Below are positions 40,923 through 48,614 of a DNA stretch of 64,000 bases, one piece after another (within the stretch, counting starts at the first letter, position 1; every line of letters starts with the position of its first letter). The notes beneath the pieces are model-generated. The model saw nothing but the letters and a program-made list of their open reading frames with translations, was not told the DNA's origin and made no database searches. A program made the position numbers and the translations under genes. The stretch comes from DATIRA01 sp963766505 (GTDB taxonomy: Bacteria > Pseudomonadota > Gammaproteobacteria > Steroidobacterales > Steroidobacteraceae), in the NCBI GenBank assembly GCA_963766505.1, contig CAVYAL010000002.1, positions 62,001-126,000 of the forward strand. The letters run 5' to 3'.

Positions 40923-41480
40923 ATGCAGATGGGGATGCCCGAGCTGGTCGATGCGGCCAGGCATGGCGACCGGGAGGCCTTCGAGGCGCTGGTCCGTGCC
41001 GGCTCGGGGCGTCTCTACGCCATCGCCTACCGCATCCTTCGCGACGCGGACCTCGCGAATGACGCCCTCCAGGAGGCGCTCGTGAGGATCTGGGACGACC
41101 TGCCCGCGCTGCGCGACCCCGACCGCTACGACCCCTGGACCTACCGCATCACCTGCCGGGCCTGCTATCGCGTCGCGAAGCGCGAGCGGCGCACGCTCGT
41201 GACGACGCTCGTCGAGCCGCTGACCCCGGCGTCGTCAGCGTTCGAATCCGAGATCGCCGATCACGATGAGATGGAGCGCGGCTTCCGGCGCCTGTCACCA
41301 GAGCACCGAGCCGTGCTCGTCCTCCACTACTACCTGGGGCTGACGATCGGCGAGGTCGCCGAGGCGCTCCGGATCGCGCCAGGGACCGTGGGCTCCCGCT
41401 TGCACTACGCCATGCGCAGCCTGCGGGCGTCGCTGGAGTCGGAAGCACGAAGCACCGAAGCGATGGAGCGATCGCGATGA
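40923..41480 (+). CDS. ECF-type RNA polymerase sigma factor (first)
   Basis: Region 2 has SGRLYAIAYRILRDADLAND, then ALQEALVRIWDDLPALRDPD, with the DAxQEa core-binding signature. Region 4 has LSPEHRAVLVLHYYLGLTIG, then EVAEALRIAPGTVGSRLHYA, with the recognition helix. About 185 aa. The ATG at 40,923 follows a GAGGGGGG site; an ATG 33 bp upstream, close to a -10-like TAGAGT, is possible. The 3' end overlaps the next gene by ATGA, which encodes a one-helix membrane protein, the usual arrangement for an anti-sigma partner. Confidence 0.85.
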   Translation: MQMGMPELVDAARHGDREAFEALVRAGSGRLYAIAYRILRDADLANDALQEALVRIWDDLPALRDPDRYDPWTYRITCRACYRVAKRERRTLVTTLVEPLTPASSAFESEIADHDEMERGFRRLSPEHRAVLVLHYYLGLTIGEVAEALRIAPGTVGSRLHYAMRSLRASLESEARSTEAMERSR

Positions 41481-42166
41481 CGCGTGAACAGGACCTCCAG
41501 CGCCGCCTGGTCGACTGGCTGACCGATGGGCCGGTCACCTCGCCGACCGAGGTCGTCGACGAAGCCATCGAGCGCACCGTGGGACGACGGCAGCGCCACC
41601 CGCTCTGGGGCTGGCTGCTCGAGCCACTGGACCGGGTACGTGCCGGTGACGAGACGCGAGTCGTGGTGCTGGTCCTGGTCCTCGCGCTCACGATGCTGGC
41701 GGCCCTGGCCATCGCCGTGCCGTTGGCGGGCGGGACGCGACCGGCGCCGGAGATGGATCCGTCCAGCGTCCTGGCGGTCACCGGGACTATCGAGGTCATC
41801 AGCGAGTCGGAGCGCGACGGTGTCTTCGAGCGGCTCGTGCGTGTCGACGTCTCCGATCCTCGGGTGCGTGGCGAGGCACGGCAGGTCATGCACATCGAAG
41901 CGGCGCCCGGCGTCGGGCTGCAGCGCTCCACCGGGGTGATGCGCCTGGAGAACGAATGGGGCGCCTGGGAAGGCATCATCCACGGTGTTCGCTACCCCGA
42001 CGGTTCGGAGCTCGAGTACGGCTGGCTGGAAGGCCACGAGACCTACGAGGGCTTCAGCTACTTCCATTCCACACGAGGCCATCCCGCTGAAACGGGCCGG
42101 ACGGTCGAGGGGGCCATCTGGCCAGGTGAGCCGCCCTCGGCGCCCGACCCGTCGTTGCTGCCGTGA
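41477..42166 (+). CDS. Putative anti-sigma/membrane-anchored partner of the first ECF sigma
   Basis: 229 aa. Residues 1-55 are cytoplasmic and charged (REQDLQRRLVDWLTDGPVTS). One membrane helix (about 60-82, VVVLVLVLALTMLAALAIAV) is followed by an extracellular domain. No classical zinc-binding HxxxCxxC anti-sigma motif is seen, so the assignment rests on position and topology. The outer domain ends with YGWLEGHETYEGFSYFHSTR, then GAIWPGEPPSAPDPSLL. The same motif recurs in the next, secreted protein, implying duplication of this domain. Intact. Confidence 0.6.
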   Translation: MTREQDLQRRLVDWLTDGPVTSPTEVVDEAIERTVGRRQRHPLWGWLLEPLDRVRAGDETRVVVLVLVLALTMLAALAIAVPLAGGTRPAPEMDPSSVLAVTGTIEVISESERDGVFERLVRVDVSDPRVRGEARQVMHIEAAPGVGLQRSTGVMRLENEWGAWEGIIHGVRYPDGSELEYGWLEGHETYEGFSYFHSTRGHPAETGRTVEGAIWPGEPPSAPDPSLLP

Positions 42167-42250
42167 TCCGCACGGGCCCGCGGACACGGCAGGCCCACCG
42201 AGCCGAACAGCGGCGCACGTCGATGTCGCCGCGATAGGAGGAGCGATGAG

Positions 42251-42826
42251 ATGCGATCAGCACGAACGTCCTTCGGGATCATCCTGACCTTGTCCCTGCT
42301 GGCCCTGCCCATCGGCGCGACGGGCCAGTCATCCGATGCGGCGCCAGTGGACGACAACGAGGCTACCGAGCCCGTGTACGTGACATGGTCTGGTGACTTC
42401 GCAGGGTTCCTCGACGTGCCCGGGGAGCCGCAGCAGTTCCCTTGGGGCAGCCGGGAGTACGACGGAAACCGCGCCGTCCAGACCTCCGAGGATCCGCGCA
42501 TCAGCGGCGACTACACCATCGTGTACCTCGGTGACGGCCCATGGCCGGCCCGGACAGGTGAGTCCAGCCGCTTCACATCACTGGTGCGCATCGAGAACGA
42601 CGAGGGCGCCTGGCAGGGACCGCTCACCGACGTGTTCCTCCCAGACGGACGTGGGTCCAGTATGGCTGGTTGAAGGGCGAGGGCGCGTACGAGGGCTTGA
42701 GCTTCTTCACGAGCTTCCGCGGCGCCGCCGATCGACCGCAGCCACGTCGGCGAGGGCGTGATCTGGCCGGGCGATCCACCGCCTGCGCCGGACGCGGCAC
42801 TGCTGGAAGCCGCACTGGACCGCTGA
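42251..42826 (+). CDS. Secreted protein sharing a domain with the adjacent anti-sigma-like protein (two frameshifts)
   Basis: A signal peptide (MRSARTSFGIILTLSLLALP, then IGATGQSSDA) begins at an ATG preceded by AGGAGGAG. The mature part includes FAGFLDVPGEPQQFPWGSRE. After shifts near 42,650 and 42,735 the C-terminus reads YGWLKGEGAYEGLSFFTSFR and GVIWPGDPPPAPDAALL, closely matching the end of the preceding protein. The stop is then TGA at 42,824-42,826. Function unknown. It is likely co-transcribed with the sigma/anti-sigma pair, perhaps as its regulated output or as a decoy/ligand of the same pathway. Confidence 0.6.
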
Positions 42827-43150
42827 CCCCACCGCCACGCCACCGGCGCCTCCGCCCCGACGGCGAGGGCGCCGTCGTGCGCCGGAGCGGTCACGAAGTC
42901 CACATGGAGCGGGCAACCCGGCCACAGAGGCGCCGCGCTGCCCGCTCCTGAGCAGCCACACCGACGAACGCGAGTTCCTTGGCCCCGCCACACGATCACC
43001 GGATGGTGTGGGCCCTCGTCGATGCTGCACCGCTCCGATGACTGACACTTCCGCAATCTGTCGGGCCAGCGGACGGCTAGTTCGGAGCTCCGCTCGCGCC
43101 CACCAGCGCGCCGAGCAGCACGAGTGCGTGGGCCTGTCGGCTCATCGCCA
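42827..43150. other. Intergenic region, nothing recognised
   Basis: Between the secreted-protein gene and a small minus-strand ORF. No gene, clear terminator or RNA was identified. Confidence 0.4.
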
Positions 43151-43336
43151 TCAGCTGAGCCGCGCGCTGACCCTGGGGGTGAGCGCGTACGTGACCCCTC
43201 CGTCGTCGGCCACCTCGACCGAGACGAGCCCAGCGATCGCTAGCTCGGCGATCAGCTGGGTGGGGCTTGGTTCGACTTCGGCGGTGGTCGAGGGCTCCGC
43301 GGTATCGCCATCGTTGGCGGTGACGTGGGTGCGCAC
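43151..43336 (-). CDS. Small protein of unknown function
   Basis: 61 aa from a GTG with an excellent ribosome site (AGGAGGAG, 5 nt before). It contains SPTQLIAELAIAGLVSVEVA and VTYALTPRVSARLS, compatible with a small helix-strand (winged-helix-like) fold. It starts inside the 3' part of another short ORF (43,252-43,434). The two could be one gene split by an indel. No family recognised. Confidence 0.45.
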   Translation of the reverse strand: MRTHVTANDGDTAEPSTTAEVEPSPTQLIAELAIAGLVSVEVADDGGVTYALTPRVSARLS

Positions 43337-43434
43337 CCTATCTCCTCCTGCACCGCGCGAGACTCGGAGCGCACCAGGTCGGTGTCGCCTCGCATGCCTA
43401 CTTGTAGCAGGACACGAGCTTCAGCGGTAGTCAC
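43252..43434 (-). CDS. Small ORF overlapping the previous one, unknown
   Basis: GTG start with GGAGGGG upstream; encodes MTTAEARVLLQVGMRGDTDL and then SESRAVQEEIG before running into a Pro-rich tail. The tail is probably not real: an indel near 43,330 would fuse it to the 61-aa ORF downstream, giving one protein of about 95 aa. Confidence 0.35.
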   Translation of the reverse strand: MTTAEARVLLQVGMRGDTDLVRSESRAVQEEIGCAPTSPPTMAIPRSPRPPPKSNQAPPS

Positions 43435-43480
43435 CGTATCCCCTCCGGACCGCATTGCACCGCCCGATCGAGGAGGACCG

Positions 43481-43580
43481 ATGGGCCAGGACCCCCCGGA
43501 CTTCTGCCGATTCGACCGTTTCACGATGAGTGGGCCCGCGCAGTGCGTTCGAGAAGCCCGCACACCATTGCGGCGTAGCG
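43481..43580 (+). CDS. Possible very small gene, end uncertain
   Basis: ATG at 43,481 has a strong ribosome site (GAGGAGG, spaced 5 nt). It reads MGQDPPDFCRFDRFTMSGPA, then QCVREAR. The open frame runs on antisense into the secreted-protein gene, so the true end is probably earlier, after an indel. The C...C pair could bind metal. Weak call. Confidence 0.25.
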
Positions 43581-43650
43581 TCGATCGGCACACCGACGGC
43601 CCACCCTCCCGACCTTCGACTCTTGAACCCGGTCGTCGCTCTTCAGCATC

Positions 43651-43737
43651 GCCACACGACAGGCCCGAGGCGCGGGTCCGAGGCCCTCATCCGTTCCGGG
43701 CGAGTCAGGATGTCACCAGTCGGGTCATCAGCGCCGT
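43651..43737 (+). repeat. Direct repeat R1 (copy 2 at 46,266)
   Basis: Begins GCCACACGAC and shares about 80 percent of its bases by eye with 46,266-46,355, through GGCGCG, GTCCG, GAGTCAGGA/GGGTCAGGA and GTCGGGTCA blocks. Same orientation as copy 2. The two copies bracket a 2.5-kb segment holding a secreted-protein gene and the small-gene cassette. Confidence 0.6.
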
Positions 43738-43779
43738 CGTGAAGATCGCCTGCGGGCCGCCCGCGATCACTGCTCCGGC

Positions 43780-44513
43780 TCAGCCTTCCCCGGACGTTAG
43801 GCTCTCGTACTCCTCCACGCTCATCGGGGTCGCCGTGCCGAGCGTGCTCGTGCCGCCGATGGGCGAACTCTGGGACGAGACCAACCAGCTGTCGCCATAC
43901 CGCAGCAGCGTCAATCCCGAGCTGTAGGTCTGGCCTTCGAACTCGAAGAGCACGAGGCGCTCGGTCAGCTCGTCCGCGCCGTTGGTCGAGGCCAGCGCCG
44001 CGGCGGTCTCCAGGTATCCTCGCTCGCCTCGAGGTCGGGGTGCGGGAAGCGCGCGTCCATGACCGTGATGTCCGCCAGGCGCGCCGGATCGACCTGTGCG
44101 ACGAACGCATCCGTCCAGGCTTTGTCCACGGGCGCCAGCGGGCTGCCATCGATCGTCTCGCCGGAGAGCAGGCCATACGTGAACATGAGCACCTGGCCCA
44201 GTGACTCGTCGGTTCGCTGGGCCCGGTTGATGTCCACGTACAAGGGGTACTGGGCCGGTGCCAGCATCAGGTGCGGCATGAAGGCCTTGAGGCGGTCCAC
44301 AGATTCCGCGAGTCGTAGCCCTCGGCCATCTCGTCGATCGCGCTGACGTCGAGGATGCGACCGGCGTCGGCGGCGGCGACCCCTGCCATGTACTCGCGCA
44401 CGGCCTCGTCCGGCGTAGCTGAGCCGGTTGCGATGACCGATCCGGTGACGGCGACGAGCAGGGTCGCGGTCAGCACTGTGACCCGTGGGAGCGTCGGATG
44501 GCCGATGCGCACA
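43780..44513 (-). CDS. Secreted protein of unknown function (two frameshifts)
   Basis: The start is GTG at 44,513 with AGAGGAG upstream. A signal peptide (RVTVLTATLLVAVTGSVIAT) precedes DEAVREYMAGVAAADAGRIL, reminiscent of NTF2/SnoaL-like secreted domains. Then come AFMPHLMLAPAQYPLYVDIN and DITVMDARFPHPDLEAS. After a shift near 44,015 the C-terminus is ELTERLVLFEFEGQTYSSGL and SPIGGTSTLGTATPMSVEEY. Joining three frames (shifts near 44,310 and 44,015) gives about 244 aa. No family identified with confidence. It lies inside the segment bracketed by R1/R2. Confidence 0.6.
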
Positions 44514-44966
44514 GCTTGTCTCCTCTTGACCTGGCGGGCTGGAAGGGGAGAGCGTACCAAGCGGCCACCATGTCCGCGGCAGCCAGGCAGAACGCGGGAC
44601 ACGGCGGCCCACATGAGTACGCAGCCCGCCGGCGTCCAGTGGCCACGAATGTATGCGTGGACGCCGCGATGCGAGGCGGGCTGGAGCGTACGGCCTGCCC
44701 AGATGGGACTCGACGATGGTCGGGTGTCACGCTCGCGAGATCGCCAGGCTGCGGACTCGTCTTCGCCCGATGCGTGAGAGGCCACCCACCATGGCCTGAT
44801 AGTGACGATCGGCACCGCACGTTCGGTGGTGCCGAGCATCCCGGGGATCCGAACGCTCCCGAACACATCGTTGTTCATCGGCGTCATCGCGCTGACGGGC
44901 CTTGATGTCATCGCAGAGCCATGGCGTCATGGAGGCGTGCCCACCAGTACCGCCCGGGAGTGACCG
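44514..44966. other. Intergenic region between divergent secreted-protein and small-gene cassettes
   Basis: Divergent promoters are expected here. No gene with a credible ribosome site or protein-like composition was seen, and no RNA gene recognised. Confidence 0.4.
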
Positions 44967-45212
44967 ATGGCCATCACCACGACCCGCGAGCAGCGCCGCA
45001 TCGAGAACCACGAGCGCGCGCTCGCCGCCTACATGGAGCACCACGCCGCGGCGGTGGCGCTACTCAGCCGCATCCAGATCGCCGTCACCAACCACGACCT
45101 CGCACCCGACCCCGAGGCCATCACCTGGGGCACCGTCGGCGACATGGAGCGGGCGCGCCACGACCTCCAGGAGATCAGCGACTACCTGTTCGACGAAGGC
45201 GAGTACGCATAG
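44967..45212 (+). CDS. Small protein, WGxVGDM family copy 1
   Basis: 81 aa, intact, GGGAG upstream. Mostly helical: MAITTTREQRRIENHERALA, then ITWGTVGDMERARHDLQEIS and DYLFDEGEYA. The motif WG-x-VGDM...SD(Y/F)LF-x-EGE recurs in the 79-aa protein at 45,434, so these are paralogs. No known family recognised. First of about five tightly packed small genes, suggesting a mobile or accessory cassette. Confidence 0.6.
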   Translation: MAITTTREQRRIENHERALAAYMEHHAAAVALLSRIQIAVTNHDLAPDPEAITWGTVGDMERARHDLQEISDYLFDEGEYA

Positions 45213-45215
45213 GCG

Positions 45216-45421
45216 ATGACGACCACCGCGTACCCGATGGCGGAGCGCTGCCGGCGATGACGGCCCGGGCGCACCTCCGCCTCCGGGCCCTCCACGCCGC
45301 CTCCGGGTGTCCCACCTGGGATGCCTGGGAGGAGCCCTTCCGCGACGCCGACGACCGCCGCCGGACCGTGCTCAAGCCGGTCCACGGCTGCCGCGAGCAC
45401 GGCCTCTGGATCACCGACTGA
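45216..45421 (+). CDS. Small Cys-containing protein (start or frame uncertain)
   Basis: ATG at 45,216 opens MTTTAYPMAERCRR, then a stop overlapping (ATGA) an ATG at 45,257, which reads MTARAHLRLRALHAASGCPT and ends KPVHGCREHGLWITD. Either two mini-ORFs or one 68-aa gene with an indel. Cysteines in SGCPT and HGCREH could bind zinc. Unknown function. Confidence 0.4.
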
Positions 45422-45433
45422 AGGGAGACCACG

Positions 45434-45673
45434 ATGACCACGACGATGGCGACGTCGGCCAGTGCCGAGTTCGACCGCCTCTTGACGGAGGCCACCGCGA
45501 TCGCTCACCGCATCCACCACCACCTCGCCGATGGCGAGTGGCCCGCGGGACTCGACTGGGGCGACGTCGGCGACATGGCCGAGACGGTCCGCCGACTGCG
45601 GGACGTTTCCGACTTCCTCTTCGCCGAGGGCGAGCACGCCCCGGACGACCACCAGGAAGGAGACCCAGCATGA
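45434..45673 (+). CDS. Small protein, WGxVGDM family copy 2
   Basis: 79 aa, AAGGGAGA ribosome site, begins MTTTMATSASAEFDRLLTEA. It shares LDWGDVGDMAETVRRLRDVS and DFLFAEGEHA with copy 1 at 44,967. The stop overlaps the next ATG (ATGA). The paralogy within 300 bp, with different N-termini, indicates local duplication followed by divergence. Confidence 0.6.
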   Translation: MTTTMATSASAEFDRLLTEATAIAHRIHHHLADGEWPAGLDWGDVGDMAETVRRLRDVSDFLFAEGEHAPDDHQEGDPA

Positions 45674-45934
45674 CCACGCCGCGCGACATCCCCGGACCGA
45701 TCGGCATCGCCGAAGAGCGCGATGCGGGCCCGTGACGCCCTCGCCACCGCACGCGAGGCCTGGGACGCCTGGCAGGACGCCTGGCGCGACCTGATCGACG
45801 CGATGCAGCCCGTCGGCATCTCGACCGTCCGCATCGACGCCTACCGCGTCGGGACGGGCTATGACGAGGGCGGTGGCCAGTCGCTCGAGGGCTGGCTCGA
45901 CGAGATCGAGCAGCAGATCGACGCCACGCGGTAG
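45670..45934 (+). CDS. Small acidic/helical protein (one frameshift)
   Basis: Starts MTTPRDIPGPIGIAEERDA at an ATG after GGAAGGAGACCC. A shift near 45,720 leads into ARDALATAREAWDAWQDAWR and ISTVRIDAYRVGTGYDEGGG, ending EIEQQIDATR. About 87 aa when joined. Trp-rich amphipathic helix in the middle. Unknown family; part of the small-gene cassette and ATGA-coupled to the preceding gene. Confidence 0.5.
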
Positions 45935-45950
45935 GAAGGAGACCCGGACC

Positions 45951-46254
45951 ATGACCACGACCCAGATCGCCGCTGCATCGGCTCCGCCCGCTTCGGCATC
46001 GAGGCCCATGACGCCGACCCCGGTGACTTCCCCGTCCAGCCCAGCCAGAAGGATGGCCTCGGACGGATGTGCAAGCCCCACTGGCGCGCGTACACGAACG
46101 CGCTGCGCAAGGCCGCGCTGGCACGGAAGGCGGAGACGCCGGAACCCGAGCCCGAGGTCGTCGGCCCGGACGAGACTCCCGAGCCGGAGGCGCCAGCACC
46201 CCGCAAGACCCGGCGCCCCGGCCAGGCCGAGCCGGGGAGGTCGACGCCGCGTAG
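45951..46254 (+). CDS. Small protein with possible zinc site and Pro/Glu-rich tail (frameshifted)
   Basis: ATG at 45,951 with GGAAGGAG upstream gives MTTTQIA. After a shift near 45,975 the frame reads CIGSARFGIEAHDADPGDFP and KDGLGRMCKPHWRAYTNALR. The Cys/His spacing (C...H...C-x-x-H) could form a zinc site. The tail is ETPEPEPEVVGPDETPEPEA. It probably ends at TAG 46,252-46,254 after another indel; otherwise the frame continues to 46,411 through a repeat, which is less likely. Unknown function. Confidence 0.45.
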
Positions 46255-46265
46255 CTACCCACACC

Positions 46266-46355
46266 GCCACACGACGGGCCCCGGGCGCGAGTCCGGGGCC
46301 TGCCTCCGTCCGGTCGGGTCAGGACACCACCGGTCGGGTCAGCGGCGCCCTCGGT
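46266..46355 (+). repeat. Direct repeat R2 containing a hairpin (copy 1 at 43,651)
   Basis: Starts GCCACACGAC like R1. Contains the perfect hairpin GGCCCCGG-(8 nt)-CCGGGGCC at 46,277-46,300, which may terminate the small-gene transcript. Downstream half GGGTCAGGA...GGTCGGGTCA also matches R1. Confidence 0.6.
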
Positions 46356-46547
46356 GGCCCTGTGGCGTGCGCCCGTGGGCGATACATGGCGAGGAGGCGC
46401 GAGTCACCTGACGTTCGAGCGTGAAGACATCCATCTGGACGCCGTTTCTCGCAGGCCTTACCATCCCGCGCCAGCACGGTCGCACCGCAGCGGCGTCGAT
46501 GGCCGCCGGTGGACGGACCGCCATGGGGGGAGAGAGGGAGGTCTCCC

Positions 46548-47269
46548 ATGCCCAGGTCCCGCAGCGTCGTCCTGCCCCTGCTGCTCGCCACCGTCCTGGT
46601 GGGCAGCTTCGCACCGGCGAGCCTCGCCCAGGATGACATCACCCCCAGCGCCGGACCAACGCCGACAAGGTCGACGGCAAGGATGCCGTCGGCGCCACGA
46701 GCAAGAAGAAGGCCCGCGCCAACAAGCTCGTGGCCACCGATGCCAAGGGCTTCCTGCCCAGCAACATCGTCAAGCCCCTGTGGGGCCTCATCCAGGGCCT
46801 CCCTGCCATCCTGGCCGATGGGCAGGTGAGCTGGACCGAGCTTCTGGGCATCCCGGGTGACCTCGCCGATGGCCAGGTCGGTTGGGGGGAGGTGGGCAAC
46901 AAGCCGGCCGGCTTCGCGGATGGCACGGACGATGCGGGCGTCACTGGCGTCAAGGTCACGCGGGTCGTCGAGCTCGCGAACCTGCCGATCGGCTCCACGA
47001 CGGGCATCGTGCAAGCCCTCTGCCCGGCGGGATCCGTCGTCGTCGGGGGCGGTTTCTCGTACTTCGGCAACGTGACGGTCGTGTTCTCGTTCGACCTGGA
47101 TGACGGGTCGGGCTGGAAGGTCGGTGTCGGGAAGCCATCGGCTGAGACCGCGTCCGTCTACTCCATCGCGAAGTGTCTGAGCGTCGAACCCAGTGGGGCG
47201 TTCACCACGGCGAAGAAGGGGGTCAAGGCTGCCACCAAGTTCAGGAAGCAGGCGAAGCGCGGCCGGTAG
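46548..47269 (+). CDS. Secreted protein with ADKVDGK motif (one frameshift)
   Basis: Signal peptide MPRSRSVVLPLLLATVLVGS...ASLAQ. After a shift near 46,655: NADKVDGKDAVGATSKKKAR, a motif common in surface/secreted proteins of Actinobacteria and Chloroflexota. Then VATDAKGFLPSNIVKPLWGL, and a C-terminal domain with IVQALCPAGSVVVGGGFSYF, in which CPAG..V.GGGF is a recurring motif of this group. About 240 aa; lysine-rich end. The GAGGGAGG site precedes ATG 46,548, which lies in a CATGGG/CCCATG stem. Exported; function unknown. Confidence 0.65.
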
Positions 47270-47303
47270 TAGGCGATCGAGCTTGAGGAGCGGAGGAAAG
47301 CAC

Positions 47304-47733
47304 ATGATCGGACTCTCCTCTCGAGGGCGGGCCAGCAGGGCGGGCGCCCTGGTCGTGGCCCTCATGACCGTGCTCGGGGTCGGCTCGGCCACGTTGGCCT
47401 CCTTCCCGGGCCAGCACCATCAGCGGGAACATCGTGCTCGGCAACGGCATCGGCGGCGGCGTCATGAACTCTGTCGGCACCCTGGAGATGAACGACTCCA
47501 GCAGTGTGTGCGCGAACCAGGCGGAACGGGGAGCGGGGGTCTTCAGCAGCAGCTACAGCCCGCTCCGCATGTCCGGCTCCAGCCATATCAGCGGCAACAC
47601 CGCCCGACAGCAGGGCGGCGGGGTCTGGTGCGGTGGCCGATGCAGTGCCAGCGGCGTGACCTGTGCCCCCCAGTCGTACGCCAACGTCTACGACAACAAG
47701 CCCGAGGACTGCCATTTCGCAACCCTCTACTAG
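47304..47733 (+). CDS. Secreted beta-helix-type repeat protein, probably shortened (frameshift)
   Basis: Signal peptide RASRAGALVVALMTVLGVGS...ATLAS from ATG 47,304 (GGAGGAAAG upstream). After a shift near 47,420: SGNIVLGNGIGGGVMNSVGT, LEMNDSSSVCANQAERGAGV and SSHISGNTARQQGGGVWCGG, i.e. short repeats of the kind N-G-G-G-V with I.GN.A typical of right-handed parallel beta-helix (polymorphic outer-membrane-like) proteins. Such proteins are usually several hundred residues long; this one is about 142, so it may be a remnant with internal deletion. Confidence 0.55.
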
Positions 47734-48058
47734 CCAAGGACGGAAGGGCAGCCGCCGACCTCGCCGAGGACTCACGGGACATCGGCGTCGGGGACACGCC
47801 GCGCGACGCCGTCAGGGGCGCTGGGGGAGCCGTACGCGAGCGAGATGGCTGAGGGCGGAGTGCTGGGCAACGACGTGAACCCGTAGCCCCTCTACCACTC
47901 TCCTAGGCAGCTCCCGACTGAGGCACCTCTCGTTGATGACAAACAGAGGACCGTAACCAGGATCGACTGAATCTTCCGTGGTGCTGAAACGTCTAGTACT
48001 CGTGAACGAAGAGCGCAGCACCTTGACCGGGGCGAGGATGATGGTGGCAGGGGGAACC
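47734..48058. other. Intergenic region upstream of second ECF sigma gene
   Basis: No gene. Comparatively AT-richer from 47,920 to 48,010. TGAAAC at about 47,985 followed after 16 nt by CGAAG is a weak ECF-like promoter candidate for autoregulation of the downstream sigma gene. Confidence 0.35.
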
Positions 48059-48614
48059 ATGCTGGAGCCCGTCGCCGCTGACCGGGGAGTCAAGCTGGGC
48101 CGCAGATGCGCAGCGCGCAGATGCGTTTCGTCACCTCGTGGACGACCAGCTAGACGACAACTACCGGCTGGCCAGCGCCATCCTCGGGAGCCCGACCGAC
48201 GCACGGGACGCCGTGCACGATGCGTTCATCACCGGCTGGCGACGTTGGTCGAGCCTCCGCGAGACCGATCGCTTCGGCTCCTGGTTCAAGCGCATCGTCG
48301 TCAACACCTGCAAGGACCGGCTGCGGAAGGCGGCTCGGCATCAGTCCGTGCCCATCGGTGACGGGCAGGATGCGGCCCAGCAGGATCCTGCCAACGTCGT
48401 CCACGACCGCATTCAGATCGAAGCAGGACTGAGGCGGCTGAAGCCGGACGACCGCATCATCCTCGCCCTGCGCTACTACCGAGACCTGAAGATCGAGCAG
48501 ATCGCGGAGCTCCTCGACGTCCCGCCCGGCACCGCGACGTCACGCCTGCGCAATGCGCACATCCGACTGCGCCGAGTCATCGAGCGGTCCGCACCACAGG
48601 GGGTGGCTCGATGA
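48059..48614 (+). CDS. ECF-type RNA polymerase sigma factor (second; 5' frameshift)
   Basis: Conserved text starts AADAQRADAFRHLVDDQLDD, then AVHDAFITGWRRWSSLRETD (region 2) and LKPDDRIILALRYYRDLKIE, then QIAELLDVPPGTATSRLRNA (region 4). The nearest good start is ATG 48,059 with AGGGGGA, one frame off; an indel near 48,098 connects it. Without the repair, translation would begin at GTG 48,138. About 184 aa. ATGA overlap with a membrane-anchored protein gene, as for the first ECF sigma. Confidence 0.82.

Noticed and set aside
46520..46552. Start-codon hairpin CATGGG...CCCATG as an RNA thermometer for the 46,548 gene
   Set aside because: Only six firm base pairs, with the ribosome site left in the loop; too weak to claim.
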